Shown: positions 1 to 6,134, numbered from the stretch's first letter. The stretch: DNA of 11,332 bases from Candidatus Limnocylindrales bacterium (GCA_031292335.1 JARLHH010000204.1:1-11332), one strand, 5' to 3'. A program made the numbers and translations. Notes: generated by a model not told the origin, from the letters alone.

Positions 1-832
1 CCAGCCCGGCGGCGGCGAGCCCCGGCTGCGTGGCGGCGGGCTCCGGCTCCGCGGCTGCCGGCGCGACGGGGACGCCCACGGCGGGCTCGTTCAGCAGCTC
101 GGTGAACGCGGTCTCGTCCAACCGGTCGAAGTCGGGCGCCTCGGGCATCTGCTGGGCGCGCGCGGCCAGGACGGTCAGGTCCGTCTCGGCGAGGAGCTCG
201 TCGAAGAAGGCCGCCATCTCCGTCTCGAACGAGGCGATCTGGGCCTCGATCCGGGCGACATCGCGCTCGACCAGCGCCGAGTGACGGGCCAGCTGTTCGT
301 CCAGCTGGCCGCGCCGCCCGCTGACGCGGGTCTCGGTCTCCTCCCGGATCCTTGCGATCTCGGCCTTCGACCAGTCCTTGATGCTGGCGATGTCTCCCTC
401 CGCGCGCCGGCGGAGCGCCTCGGTGTCGGCGGCCGAGCGTCCCTGGATCTGCTCGACATAGGCGGCGCCGTCGACCCGGAACTGCTCCAGGGTCGCGACT
501 CGCGCCTGCTCCGCGGCGGCCTGCATCGCATGCGTCATGTCGAGGAGGAACTTGGTGGGCCGCCGGCCGGGTGCGTCGGCCGGTGCCGCCGCGGAGGTCG
601 GCGGCGGGGTGGGGGCTGCGGCGGGCGCATCGTCGGTCACGGCGGTCTCGCCCTTCGCCGCGTTCGCGACATCGGTCGGCGCGCCCGCGTCGAGGCCGTC
701 GTCGGGCGTCGCCCCGGGGATGGCATCGACCACCGTTGCCGCCCCGGTCTCGTCTTCGGATTCGTCGTGGGACAGGGCCCGATCCGCGCTCCAGGGGAGC
801 CGGAAGACGGGTCGCGATTCGGTCGTCGCCAT
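1..832 (-). CDS. Pro/Ala-rich coiled-coil protein of unknown function (3' end outside window)
   Basis: The frame is open from an ATG at 832-830 to the left edge, giving 277 visible codons with no stop, so the C-terminus is missing. Residues 1-92 are low-complexity and rich in Ala, Pro, Asp and Thr, probably disordered. A helical stretch begins near RPTKFLLDMTHAMQ (91-104). Residues 105-215 are strongly charged and heptad-like, rich in Ala, Glu and Arg, and look like a long coiled coil. A second Ala/Pro/Glu-rich linker begins near residue 249. There is no signal peptide or membrane segment, so it is probably cytoplasmic, perhaps a scaffold or a partner of a membrane-associated complex; that is a guess. 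A good Shine-Dalgarno sequence supports the start. The gene diverges from moaA. I do not recognise a named family; a DivIVA-like or other cell-envelope coiled-coil protein is possible but unsupported. Confidence 0.8.
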   Translation of the reverse strand, partial: MATTESRPVFRLPWSADRALSHDESEDETGAATVVDAIPGATPDDGLDAGAPTDVANAAKGETAVTDDAPAAAPTPPPTSAAAPADAPGRRPTKFLLDMTHAMQAAAEQARVATLEQFRVDGAAYVEQIQGRSAADTEALRRRAEGDIASIKDWSKAEIARIREETETRVSGRRGQLDEQLARHSALVERDVARIEAQIASFETEMAAFFDELLAETDLTVLAARAQQMPEAPDFDRLDETAFTELLNEPAVGVPVAPAAAEPEPAATQPGLAAAGL

Positions 833-840
833 GCTGGGCG

Positions 841-848
841 GTCCCCTC
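841..848 (-). promoter_or_regulatory. Ribosome binding site of the coiled-coil protein gene
   Basis: On the minus strand the bases before the ATG read AGAGGGGACCGCCCAGC. The purine-rich AGAGGGGA ends about eight bases before the start codon, a suitable Shine-Dalgarno spacing. It decides the start at 832. A TAGCAT that could be a -10 box lies at 896-891, but no convincing -35 box goes with it. Confidence 0.6.
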
Positions 849-927
849 TTTGGTCACGTGCTCGGGGCGGTTCTCGTCACCGCAATGCGGATGCTAGGGG
901 CGGGGGGCGGTGCGGTGGAGTTGACTA

Positions 928-960
928 GTGGTACCCCCTGGCACCGACGGTGGTACCCCC
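928..960. repeat. Paired 11-base direct repeat GTGGTACCCCC in divergent spacer
   Basis: GTGGTACCCCC occurs at 928-938 and again at 950-960, so the copies start exactly 22 bases apart, about two helical turns. Each copy contains the palindrome GGTACC, and the spacing between them contains the palindrome CACCGACGGTG. The site lies in the 235-base spacer between the divergent coiled-coil gene and moaA. Two in-phase copies in a promoter region are typical of a binding site for a dimeric regulator, but no regulator is identified. Confidence 0.5.
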
Positions 961-1052
961 GGGGTCCCGGTCGTTGCGGCCAGGCACCGCACCGGTGCGC
1001 GAACGCCCCGGCGTAGACCGCCCCGGCGCGGGCCGCCACGCGACAGGACCGC

Positions 1053-1058
1053 TACGAT
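1053..1058 (+). promoter_or_regulatory. Candidate -10 box of moaA (leaderless-type start)
   Basis: TACGAT lies nine bases before the moaA ATG, so transcription would begin at or within a few bases of the start codon. There is no good Shine-Dalgarno sequence before this ATG, which fits a leaderless mRNA. No recognisable -35 box is found 16-18 bases upstream, so the call rests on the TAnnnT motif and on similar placement before other genes in the window. Confidence 0.35.
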
Positions 1059-1067
1059 GGCGGCAGC

Positions 1068-2114
1068 ATGAGCACCACGCCGGATCCACGCCTGCAGGGC
1101 CACGCCGGGCCGCCGCGCGACCGGCTGGGCCGCCTTCCGCGCGACCTGCGGATCTCGGTGACGGACCGCTGCAACTTCCGTTGCACCTACTGCATGCCCG
1201 CGGAGATCTTCGGCCGCGACTTTGCGTTCCTGCCCCGATCGGAGATCCTGCGCTACGAGGAGATCACGCGGCTGGCCGGCATCTTCGTCCGTCTCGGCGT
1301 GGAGAAGCTCCGAATCACGGGGGGCGAGCCCACGGTGCGCCGGGACCTGCCGGACCTGGTGCGCCAGCTCGCCTCGATCGAGGGCGTGCGCGACCTCACC
1401 CTCACCACCAATGGATCGGCGCTGCGGACGCTGGCCGCCCCGCTCGCCGACGCCGGCCTGCACCGGGTCACGGTCAGCCTCGATTCCCTCGACGACGCGG
1501 TCTTCCGGGCCATGAGCGGCATCGACATGCCCCTGGCCCGGGTGCTCGACGGGATCGCGGCCGCCCGTGCCGCCGGCCTGGCCCCGGTCAAGATCAACAT
1601 GGTGGTCAGGCGCGGCGTCAACGAGGCCTCGATCGTCCCGATGGCGCGCTGGGCACGCGACGCGGGCTTCATCCTGCGCTACATCGAGTACATGGACGTC
1701 GGGACGGCGAACGGCTGGCGGCTGGACGACGTGGTGCCGGGCGCCGAGATCATCGCGCTCGTCGATGCGGCCTTCCCGCTCGAGGACCTGCAGCCGAACT
1801 ATGCAGGCGAGGTCGCCAATCGCTTCCGCTACCTGGACGGCGCGGGTGAGATCGGCGTCATCGCGTCGGTGACCGCGCCGTTCTGTGGTGCCTGTTCGCG
1901 CGCACGGCTCTCGGCCGAGGGCGAGCTGTTCACCTGCCTCTTCGCGGCGCACGGGACCGACCTGCGGGCGCCGCTCCGGTCGGGTGTCGACGACGCGGGC
2001 CTGGAGGCCCGGATCCGGGCCGCCTGGGGTGCCCGCGACGATCGCTACTCTGAGCTCCGCAGCGCCAGCACCGTGAACCTTCCGCGCGTCGAGATGTTCG
2101 CGATCGGCGGCTGA
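1068..2114 (+). CDS. moaA: GTP 3',8-cyclase MoaA (molybdenum cofactor biosynthesis)
   Basis: This 348-residue radical SAM enzyme converts GTP to 3',8-cyclo-7,8-dihydro-GTP, the first step of molybdopterin synthesis, acting in the cytoplasm with MoaC. The SAM-binding 4Fe-4S motif CxxxCxxC is CNFRCTYC (Cys35, Cys39, Cys42), followed by GGEP at 85-88 and the LTTNGS strand at 111-116. The second, MoaA-specific cluster is formed by Cys273, Cys276 and Cys290 in CGACSRARLSAEGELFTC, with the conserved arginines of the GTP site. The protein ends in Gly-Gly, the C-terminal feature needed for MoaA activity. Length is close to the family norm of about 330-350 residues. The RDD membrane protein gene starts 10 bases after the stop, so the two are probably cotranscribed. 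No other moa, moe or mog gene is in the window. An Asn usual after the second CxxC is Ser here, a mild variation. Confidence 0.96.
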   Translation: MSTTPDPRLQGHAGPPRDRLGRLPRDLRISVTDRCNFRCTYCMPAEIFGRDFAFLPRSEILRYEEITRLAGIFVRLGVEKLRITGGEPTVRRDLPDLVRQLASIEGVRDLTLTTNGSALRTLAAPLADAGLHRVTVSLDSLDDAVFRAMSGIDMPLARVLDGIAAARAAGLAPVKINMVVRRGVNEASIVPMARWARDAGFILRYIEYMDVGTANGWRLDDVVPGAEIIALVDAAFPLEDLQPNYAGEVANRFRYLDGAGEIGVIASVTAPFCGACSRARLSAEGELFTCLFAAHGTDLRAPLRSGVDDAGLEARIRAAWGARDDRYSELRSASTVNLPRVEMFAIGG

Positions 2115-2124
2115 GCGCCTCCTG

Positions 2125-2691
2125 GTGGACCCGCATGCCGCGGCGCCGATCGCCGCCCTCTGGCGCCGAAGCGCCGCCTACCTCGTCGATTCGTTCATCG
2201 TCGGCCTCGTCTACCTCGTCGTCGGCACGCTCTTCGACACGCTGTTCGGGCCGCTCGTCGAGACGACGCCGGATGGCACCGCGCTCGTCGTGGTCGCGGT
2301 CGAGCCGCTCCGGGTCGCCCTGGAGCTCGCCGTCACGCTCGCCATCGACGGGCTCTACTTCGCCGGCTCGTGGGGCCGCTGGGGCGCCTCGCCGGCGCAG
2401 CGCGTGCTCCGGGTCCGGGTCCAGGTAGCGCAGGGTGTCGCGCAAACCCTCTCGCGCGATTCACTGTCGGTCGAGGCCGCCTGGCGGCGCTGGGCGATCC
2501 TCGCGGTCGGACCGATCGCGCTCGGCTCGCTTGCCGCGAGCGGGGCGCTGGACATCGACCTCCTTGTCGTGCTGAACGGGACCTGGTTCCTGGTCCTCCT
2601 CGTCTCGACGGTGGTGGATCCGCTGCGCCGGGGGCTCCACGACCGGGTTGCGGGGACGGTCGTCGTCGCGGTCCCGGCGCGGCGCGCCTGA
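2125..2691 (+). CDS. RDD family integral membrane protein
   Basis: A 188-residue protein starting with GTG 10 bases after the moaA stop. The RDD signature is visible: Arg15 and Asp22 in RRSAAYLVDSFIVG at the start of the first membrane helix, and the typical closing motif DPLRRGLHDRVAGTVVV (165-181). Predicted membrane helices are roughly 16-37, 60-81, 122-140 and 145-164. RDD proteins are small membrane proteins whose biochemical role is mostly unknown; some are reported to act in Na+/H+ antiport or stress adaptation. No clear Shine-Dalgarno sequence precedes the GTG, so translation may depend on coupling to moaA. Nothing in the sequence ties it to cofactor synthesis. The family assignment is fairly sure and the function is unknown. 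Confidence 0.82.
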   Translation: MDPHAAAPIAALWRRSAAYLVDSFIVGLVYLVVGTLFDTLFGPLVETTPDGTALVVVAVEPLRVALELAVTLAIDGLYFAGSWGRWGASPAQRVLRVRVQVAQGVAQTLSRDSLSVEAAWRRWAILAVGPIALGSLAASGALDIDLLVVLNGTWFLVLLVSTVVDPLRRGLHDRVAGTVVVAVPARRA

Positions 2692-2701
2692 GGCCGCGCG
2701 G

Positions 2702-2776
2702 TCGTCCACAGGCTGTCCACACGACCGCCCAAACGGTGGATGCCGCAGCCCGGGCCGCGCCGAATCTCGTGGATAA
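2702..2776. promoter_or_regulatory. Cluster of three DnaA-box-like 9-mers
   Basis: TCGTCCACA (2702-2710) and CTGTCCACA (2713-2721) each differ by one base from the high-GC DnaA box TTGTCCACA. CGTGGATAA (2768-2776) is the complement of TTATCCACG, one base from the classical TTATCCACA box. Three one-mismatch sites fall within 75 bases. No dnaA, dnaN or AT-rich unwinding element is seen nearby, so this is not called an origin. A DnaA-titration site or chance occurrence are both possible. Confidence 0.3.
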
Positions 2777-2779
2777 CCG

Positions 2780-2838
2780 GGTTGTCGCGGCCGCCCCGGC
2801 GCGCGATGATGTCCCTGCCCGGAGGGGCCGCGACAGCC
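2780..2838. repeat. 13-bp inverted repeat (large stem-loop)
   Basis: TGTCGCGGCC at 2783-2792 is perfectly complementary to GGCCGCGACA at 2826-2835. The stem extends outward through a T-G wobble and two further G-C pairs to 2780 and 2838. The loop of 33 bases is itself GC-rich. It lies about 90 bases after the RDD gene stop. It could be a terminator-like structure, though without a T-run, or part of a structured RNA. Confidence 0.5.
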
Positions 2839-2847
2839 GAAGACCTG

Positions 2848-2931
2848 GCGATTGCATCAACGGGTCCCGGCGAGGTGATCGGGAGCAATCCCGGTTGCTC
2901 TCCCTCCCAGGACGCACCGCGATTGCATCAA
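2848..2931. repeat. Duplicated 13-mer GCGATTGCATCAA flanking a hairpin
   Basis: GCGATTGCATCAA is present exactly at 2848-2860 and again at 2919-2931, starts 71 bases apart. The sequence is less GC-rich than its surroundings, so a chance exact match of 13 bases is unlikely. The hairpin at 2881-2903 lies between the copies. Possible readings include a target-site-like duplication, paired protein-binding sites, or a repeat unit of an intergenic element. Confidence 0.55.
2881..2903. terminator. Hairpin GAGCAA/TTGCTC, possible terminator
   Basis: GAGCAA (2883-2888) pairs with TTGCTC (2895-2900) around a six-base loop, and two more G-C pairs form outside a single-base bulge. There is no run of T residues on either strand, so a classical intrinsic terminator is not supported, but its place in a convergent spacer suits a role in transcript ends. 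Confidence 0.3.
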
Positions 2932-2958
2932 GGCTGCTTCCTCGGATGCGGTTCCTCT

Positions 2959-2974
2959 GGGCGCTTTCGTGCCC
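2959..2974. terminator. Hairpin GGGCGC-TTTC-GTGCCC after the cupin gene
   Basis: Six bases on each side pair (one as a G-T wobble) around a four-base loop. On the minus strand the loop reads GAAA, a stable GNRA-type tetraloop, with one mismatch in the stem. It begins about 25 bases beyond the cupin stop codon, a plausible place for the 3' end of the thyX-cupin transcript. No T-run follows. Confidence 0.3.
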
Positions 2975-2999
2975 TGTTCGGCCTGCTGCCGGCGCGGCG

Positions 3000-3683
3000 T
3001 CAGGTCGGCGGGTCCAGGTTCTCCCGGTCGGTCAGGGGATCGGCCGCCGGCGTGGCGCACAGGTAGTAGCGCAGCCGCGTCCGCCCCGTGTTCACGATCG
3101 CGTGGGGAAGACCCATTTCCATCCGGACGCCCTTGAGCGGTTCGAGCATCTCTTCCAGCGACCCGATCCGGACCATCCCACGGCCCTCGAGGACGACGAC
3201 CACGTGCTCCGACGCGAGGTGCCGGTGCCAGCCGGTGGTGGCGCCCGGGTCCAGCTCGATCTCGGCGACGCTGAAGCTCCGGGTCCCGAAATCGCCGGGC
3301 TCGACGAGGACCCGATGCCGGAGGCCGGGCCCTGTGATCTCGCGAGCCCGTTCGCGGCGCCTGACTGGTTCGTCCGATCGTGTTCGCCACCAGGGCTGGT
3401 CGTCCACGGGGCGGTCCGGGCCGACCTCGACGGACGCGACCAGCGCGAGCGCGTCGATCGCCCCGTCGTTGCGCACGACATGCTCGTCGAACGGGGCCTG
3501 GTACAGGACGTCCCCGGCGCGCACGAGCACCCGGCGGCTCAGGCCCGGGCCGTGCTCGAAGGCCACCTCGCCCGCCGCCAGGTAGACGACCGTCTCCATC
3601 CCGGTGCGCTCCGACTCGACCTGCGCTCCCGGCGAGATGCGGTCGAACCGGAGGTGGATCGCCATGCCGGGTCGGGCGTCCAT
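3000..3683 (-). CDS. Two-domain cupin protein
   Basis: A 227-residue soluble protein with two beta-barrel cupin domains. The C-terminal domain (about 136-212) carries the metal-binding motifs: His153 and His155 with Glu159 in GWHRHLASEHVVVVLEG, and His194 with Asn198 in GLPHAIVNTG. The N-terminal domain (about 9-85) has the cupin strand pattern, with APFDEHVVRN ending at residue 72 including His68, but lacks the HxH pair and so probably does not bind metal in the usual way. Cupins range from dioxygenases and isomerases to sugar-binding regulators, and no substrate can be named here. The ATG is 10 bases after the thyX stop, so the two genes are likely cotranscribed. No Shine-Dalgarno sequence is seen; an in-frame ATG at 3665 (residue 7) is an alternative start. 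The link with thyX does not indicate a shared pathway. Confidence 0.85.
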   Translation of the reverse strand: MDARPGMAIHLRFDRISPGAQVESERTGMETVVYLAAGEVAFEHGPGLSRRVLVRAGDVLYQAPFDEHVVRNDGAIDALALVASVEVGPDRPVDDQPWWRTRSDEPVRRRERAREITGPGLRHRVLVEPGDFGTRSFSVAEIELDPGATTGWHRHLASEHVVVVLEGRGMVRIGSLEEMLEPLKGVRMEMGLPHAIVNTGRTRLRYYLCATPAADPLTDRENLDPPT

Positions 3684-3693
3684 GCGGGCCGGG

Positions 3694-4554
3694 TCAGGCG
3701 TCGATGACGGGCAGGTCGCGGCCGCCCGCCCGCGCCGTCCGGGCCTTCTCCGCCCAGGCGCCCAGCACGGAGTCCCGGTGCGGGCGGATCGGGCAATGCT
3801 CGTCGCGGTTGCCCATCTCGTCGCAGTAGCCGAGCGGAACGCACTTGGGTGCCAGGAAGCTGCCCAGGAACGGGCTCACCGCGAAGACCTCGTGGCGGAT
3901 CAGCTGGAACAGGCGGCGGATCTCCCACTGCGCCATCGTGCAGAGCCGCAGGCCGGACATGTGGATGAGCGCCCGCAGGTTGGCCGTCATGACCAGGTTG
4001 GTGCGGGTCGCGTTGGGGAACACGAAGCGGGCGTCCTCGCCCGGGATCCCCGCCGCCACGAGGTCGCCGTACAGCTCCAGCGCGCTGCGGACCTGCGCCT
4101 CGTACCGCGCGCGAAGGTCGGGGTCCGCCTCGGCGAGCGTTCCGGGCAGCATGGTGGCGGCCCGCGTGAACTTCACGTAGCGCTGGCTCTGCTGGTCGAA
4201 GGCCACGCCGGCGCGGTGGCGGACCAGCTGGTGGGAGAGCGTCCGGCTGACGCCGCTGATCCCAAAGGTGAAGACCACGTGCTCGATGGTGCTGCCATGT
4301 CCGGACTCGATCACGCCGCTGATCAGCCGTTGCATCTTCGCGCGATCGATCTCGCCCGCCTCCGCGCGCCGGAAGATCTCCGCCGGCTCGAGCTCCGAGT
4401 AGCACGTCCGGCAGGCCGTGTAGATGAGCGGCACGTAGTAGCGGTCCACGATCTCCCGGGACGGGAAGAGCAGGCTCGCCGTCATGCCCAGCTCGCGGCG
4501 ACCCGGGTTGCGGGGAATGCCCGACTTCTCGTGCGCGGGTGAAGGCTCGGCCAT
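3694..4554 (-). CDS. thyX: Flavin-dependent thymidylate synthase ThyX
   Basis: ThyX makes dTMP from dUMP using FAD, NADPH and methylene-tetrahydrofolate, as a cytoplasmic homotetramer. Counting from this ATG (286 residues), visible family features are SGHGSTIEH (84-92), the ThyX signature RHR (112-114) followed by Ser123 and QRY (124-126), and GLRLCTMAQWEIR (201-213). Between RHR and Ser there are eight residues (AGVAFDQQ) rather than the usual seven. The C-terminus has Cys238, Cys244, His253 and Cys254 in a KCVPLGYC...HC arrangement, as in a subgroup of ThyX proteins. Three starts are possible: GTG 4596, ATG 4554 and ATG 4485. I chose 4554 because a TATCCT box sits seven bases upstream, as for a leaderless transcript. 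The 4485 start would give 263 residues, nearer the usual length of 220-260. The cupin gene follows by 10 bases. No thyA is in the window. Confidence 0.95.
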   Translation of the reverse strand: MAEPSPAHEKSGIPRNPGRRELGMTASLLFPSREIVDRYYVPLIYTACRTCYSELEPAEIFRRAEAGEIDRAKMQRLISGVIESGHGSTIEHVVFTFGISGVSRTLSHQLVRHRAGVAFDQQSQRYVKFTRAATMLPGTLAEADPDLRARYEAQVRSALELYGDLVAAGIPGEDARFVFPNATRTNLVMTANLRALIHMSGLRLCTMAQWEIRRLFQLIRHEVFAVSPFLGSFLAPKCVPLGYCDEMGNRDEHCPIRPHRDSVLGAWAEKARTARAGGRDLPVIDA

Positions 4555-4561
4555 GGGTTGG

Positions 4562-4567
4562 AGGATA
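4562..4567 (-). promoter_or_regulatory. Candidate -10 box of thyX (leaderless-type start)
   Basis: On the minus strand TATCCT ends seven bases before the ATG at 4554, while the bases before that ATG contain no Shine-Dalgarno sequence. This fits transcription starting at the ATG. No good -35 box is seen. It would give thyX and the cupin gene a promoter separate from that of the MFS gene upstream. Confidence 0.4.
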
Positions 4568-4607
4568 GCCGGTCGGGATCGGGTCGGGCGGACCACTGGG
4601 GCGGACG

Positions 4608-4632
4608 CCGGGCAGCCCGCCTGGCGGCCCGG
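4608..4632. terminator. GC hairpin between MFS and thyX genes
   Basis: CCGGGC (4608-4613) pairs with GCCCGG (4627-4632), and an inner GCC/GGC can stack in the 13-base loop. It lies about 40 bases beyond the MFS stop codon. There is no T-run, so this is only a possible terminator in a 117-base spacer that otherwise contains the thyX promoter. Confidence 0.25.
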
Positions 4633-4671
4633 TGGCGGACAGCAGCCCGACCGTCTGCCACTCCTGCCCGA

Positions 4672-6027
4672 TCAGGGGCGCGCAGGCGCACCGCTGCGGC
4701 CCGGCCGTGGCTCGGCATCGTGGAACCACCGCCACACGAGGAACGTGCCGATCGTGTACAGGATGATGATCGTCACGAAGTTGACCGCGTACCCGGCGGT
4801 GAAGCCGAGGGTCGCCTGCAGGAGGCTGTACCACGGCCCCGCGATCACCCAGCCGAGCGACCAGGCGAGGCTGGCGGCGGCGGCGTAGGTGGCGCGCTCG
4901 CCCGGCCGGAGCCGTTCCATCGCGAACGCGTTGAAGATCGGGTTGCCGGCGTTCATGAGCGAGTTGCGGATCGCCATCGCCCCGATCACGGTCCACAGGA
5001 TGGGGCTGAAGCCGAGCACGGCGAGGAACGGGATGCTCACGCCCTGGACGAGCACGACCGAGCCGATCTTGCCCACCCGCCGCGCCAGGGCCGGCTGGAA
5101 GAGGATGGCCAGCGTGGTGCCGAGGCTGGTCAGCGCGAAGACCGCGTTGAGGGAGGCGAGACCCAGCCCGAACTTCCCCTCGATGAACACGTTGAGAAAC
5201 GGGATCACCTGGCCGGCGCCGAGCGAGATCAGGAAGCCGGGCAGGACCAGGCGCCCGAACGTCGCGCGGTCGGAGATCCGCGGCATGCCGACCCGGATCG
5301 TCCCGCGGCGCCGGGCGAGGTCCGGTCGCGCCGCGAGCGGCTCGCCGACCCAGGGGATGCCGGGCCGCCCTTCGAGCGTCCGCCAGTCGCGCCGTCGCGC
5401 CCGTGGCCGGTCATCACCCACCGCCCACAGGACGATCGTGGATGCCAAGGCGGCCGCCAGCATCAGGACCAGCAGGACGCGGTAGGCTCGCGGATCGGCG
5501 GTCGAAAAGCCGCCCAGGTCGGCGACCGTGGCGGCGATGGCGCCCCCGACCAGCGCCGCCACGACGTTGACCCCCGTGGAGATGGCGCCCTGGAGCGAGA
5601 ACAGCTCGCTCCGGTGCTCGGCGCGGCTGTGCTCGGTCATGAACGGCGACTGGACCACCGAGAAGGCCTGGTTGGCCGCCCCGATGAGCGCGGCGCAGGC
5701 GATCACGGCGATCGAGGACCCGACGAGGAGCAGGCCGACGATCCCGGCCGCCGACACGCCCGTCGCCAGGATGAGCACGAGCCGGCGTCCGATCCGATCG
5801 GAGAGCATGCTCGCCGGGAACGCCGCGACCGCCGCGGCCGCCGCGGATGCCGTGCCCACGATCCCGATGAACGCGGTGTCGAAGCCGAGCGCGGTGAGAT
5901 AGAGGTTGAAGTCGACCCACCAGAGGCTGAGCATGACGCCGTAGACCAGCGTCGCCAGGAGGAAGATGCGGGCGTCCCGCTCGAAGCCGGTGAAGCTCCG
6001 CGCGTAGCGGCGCAGCGAGCCGGTCAC
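4672..6027 (-). CDS. Major facilitator superfamily (MFS) transporter
   Basis: A 451-residue polytopic inner-membrane protein with about 12 hydrophobic helices in two halves separated by a basic loop of roughly residues 204-255 containing RPRARRRDWR. MFS motif A is visible between helices 2 and 3 as SMLSDRIGRRLVLIL (73-87). SPFMTEHSRAEHRSELFSLQ (127-146) follows in the loop after helix 4. The pattern fits a drug- or metabolite-efflux type of MFS protein; the substrate is unknown. The frame is open upstream to an ATG at 6171, but that extension (48 residues) is Pro/Arg/His-rich and unlike a transporter N-terminus, so I start at the GTG 6027, just before LRRYARSFTGFERDARIFLL. This GTG overlaps the stop of a 20-codon leader ORF as GTGA. 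The gene diverges from an HTH-LysE operon and is followed by thyX. Confidence 0.88.
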   Translation of the reverse strand: MTGSLRRYARSFTGFERDARIFLLATLVYGVMLSLWWVDFNLYLTALGFDTAFIGIVGTASAAAAAVAAFPASMLSDRIGRRLVLILATGVSAAGIVGLLLVGSSIAVIACAALIGAANQAFSVVQSPFMTEHSRAEHRSELFSLQGAISTGVNVVAALVGGAIAATVADLGGFSTADPRAYRVLLVLMLAAALASTIVLWAVGDDRPRARRRDWRTLEGRPGIPWVGEPLAARPDLARRRGTIRVGMPRISDRATFGRLVLPGFLISLGAGQVIPFLNVFIEGKFGLGLASLNAVFALTSLGTTLAILFQPALARRVGKIGSVVLVQGVSIPFLAVLGFSPILWTVIGAMAIRNSLMNAGNPIFNAFAMERLRPGERATYAAAASLAWSLGWVIAGPWYSLLQATLGFTAGYAVNFVTIIILYTIGTFLVWRWFHDAEPRPGRSGAPARP

Positions 6028-6086
6028 GCCCCCGGGCCGGGGGTGGCAGGCGCGCGGACGATGAGGCGTGCGATCGGTCGGGCCAT
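6024..6086 (-). CDS. Possible 20-codon leader ORF upstream of the MFS gene
   Basis: ATG at 6086 opens a short frame encoding MARPIARLIVRAPATPGPGA and ends in TGA at 6026-6024, which overlaps the GTG start of the transporter (GTGA). A G-rich Shine-Dalgarno-like GGGGGA lies seven bases before the ATG. Its last codons form a CCCCC/GGGGG hairpin (6029-6033 with 6039-6043) directly against the GTG, which would hide the only G-rich sequence near the transporter start. Translation of the leader could open the hairpin and couple to the transporter. Peptide function, if any, is unknown. The alternative is that this is noncoding leader. Confidence 0.4.
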   Translation of the reverse strand: MARPIARLIVRAPATPGPGA

Positions 6087-6134
6087 GGGCGGATCCCCCG
6101 AGGGCGGCGGGGTGCGGGGCGCGGTGCGCCGTCC

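Larger units (their letters stand above)
2692..2999. other. Convergent intergenic region with many repeats and hairpins, no credible gene
   Basis: This 308-base spacer lies between the ends of two convergent genes. The open frames across it show no recognisable domain and are low-complexity Arg/Pro/Gly/Ala products. It holds three DnaA-box-like 9-mers, a 13-bp inverted repeat, a duplicated 13-mer flanking a hairpin, and a GGGCGC/GTGCCC hairpin close to the cupin stop, each listed separately. It could contain terminators for both flanking operons, a structured RNA, or remnants of an intergenic repeat element; the sequence alone does not decide. Confidence 0.6.

Noticed and set aside
2910..2960. 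Minus-strand GGAAGCAGCC resembling the conserved part of SRP RNA
   Set aside because: The required preceding GGTCAGG and the helix 8 pairing are missing, so there is no support for an SRP RNA gene.
2740..3066. Small plus-strand frame of 108 codons in the convergent spacer
   Set aside because: It overlaps the cupin gene end, has low-complexity composition and no ribosome site, and runs through the hairpins and repeats of the spacer.
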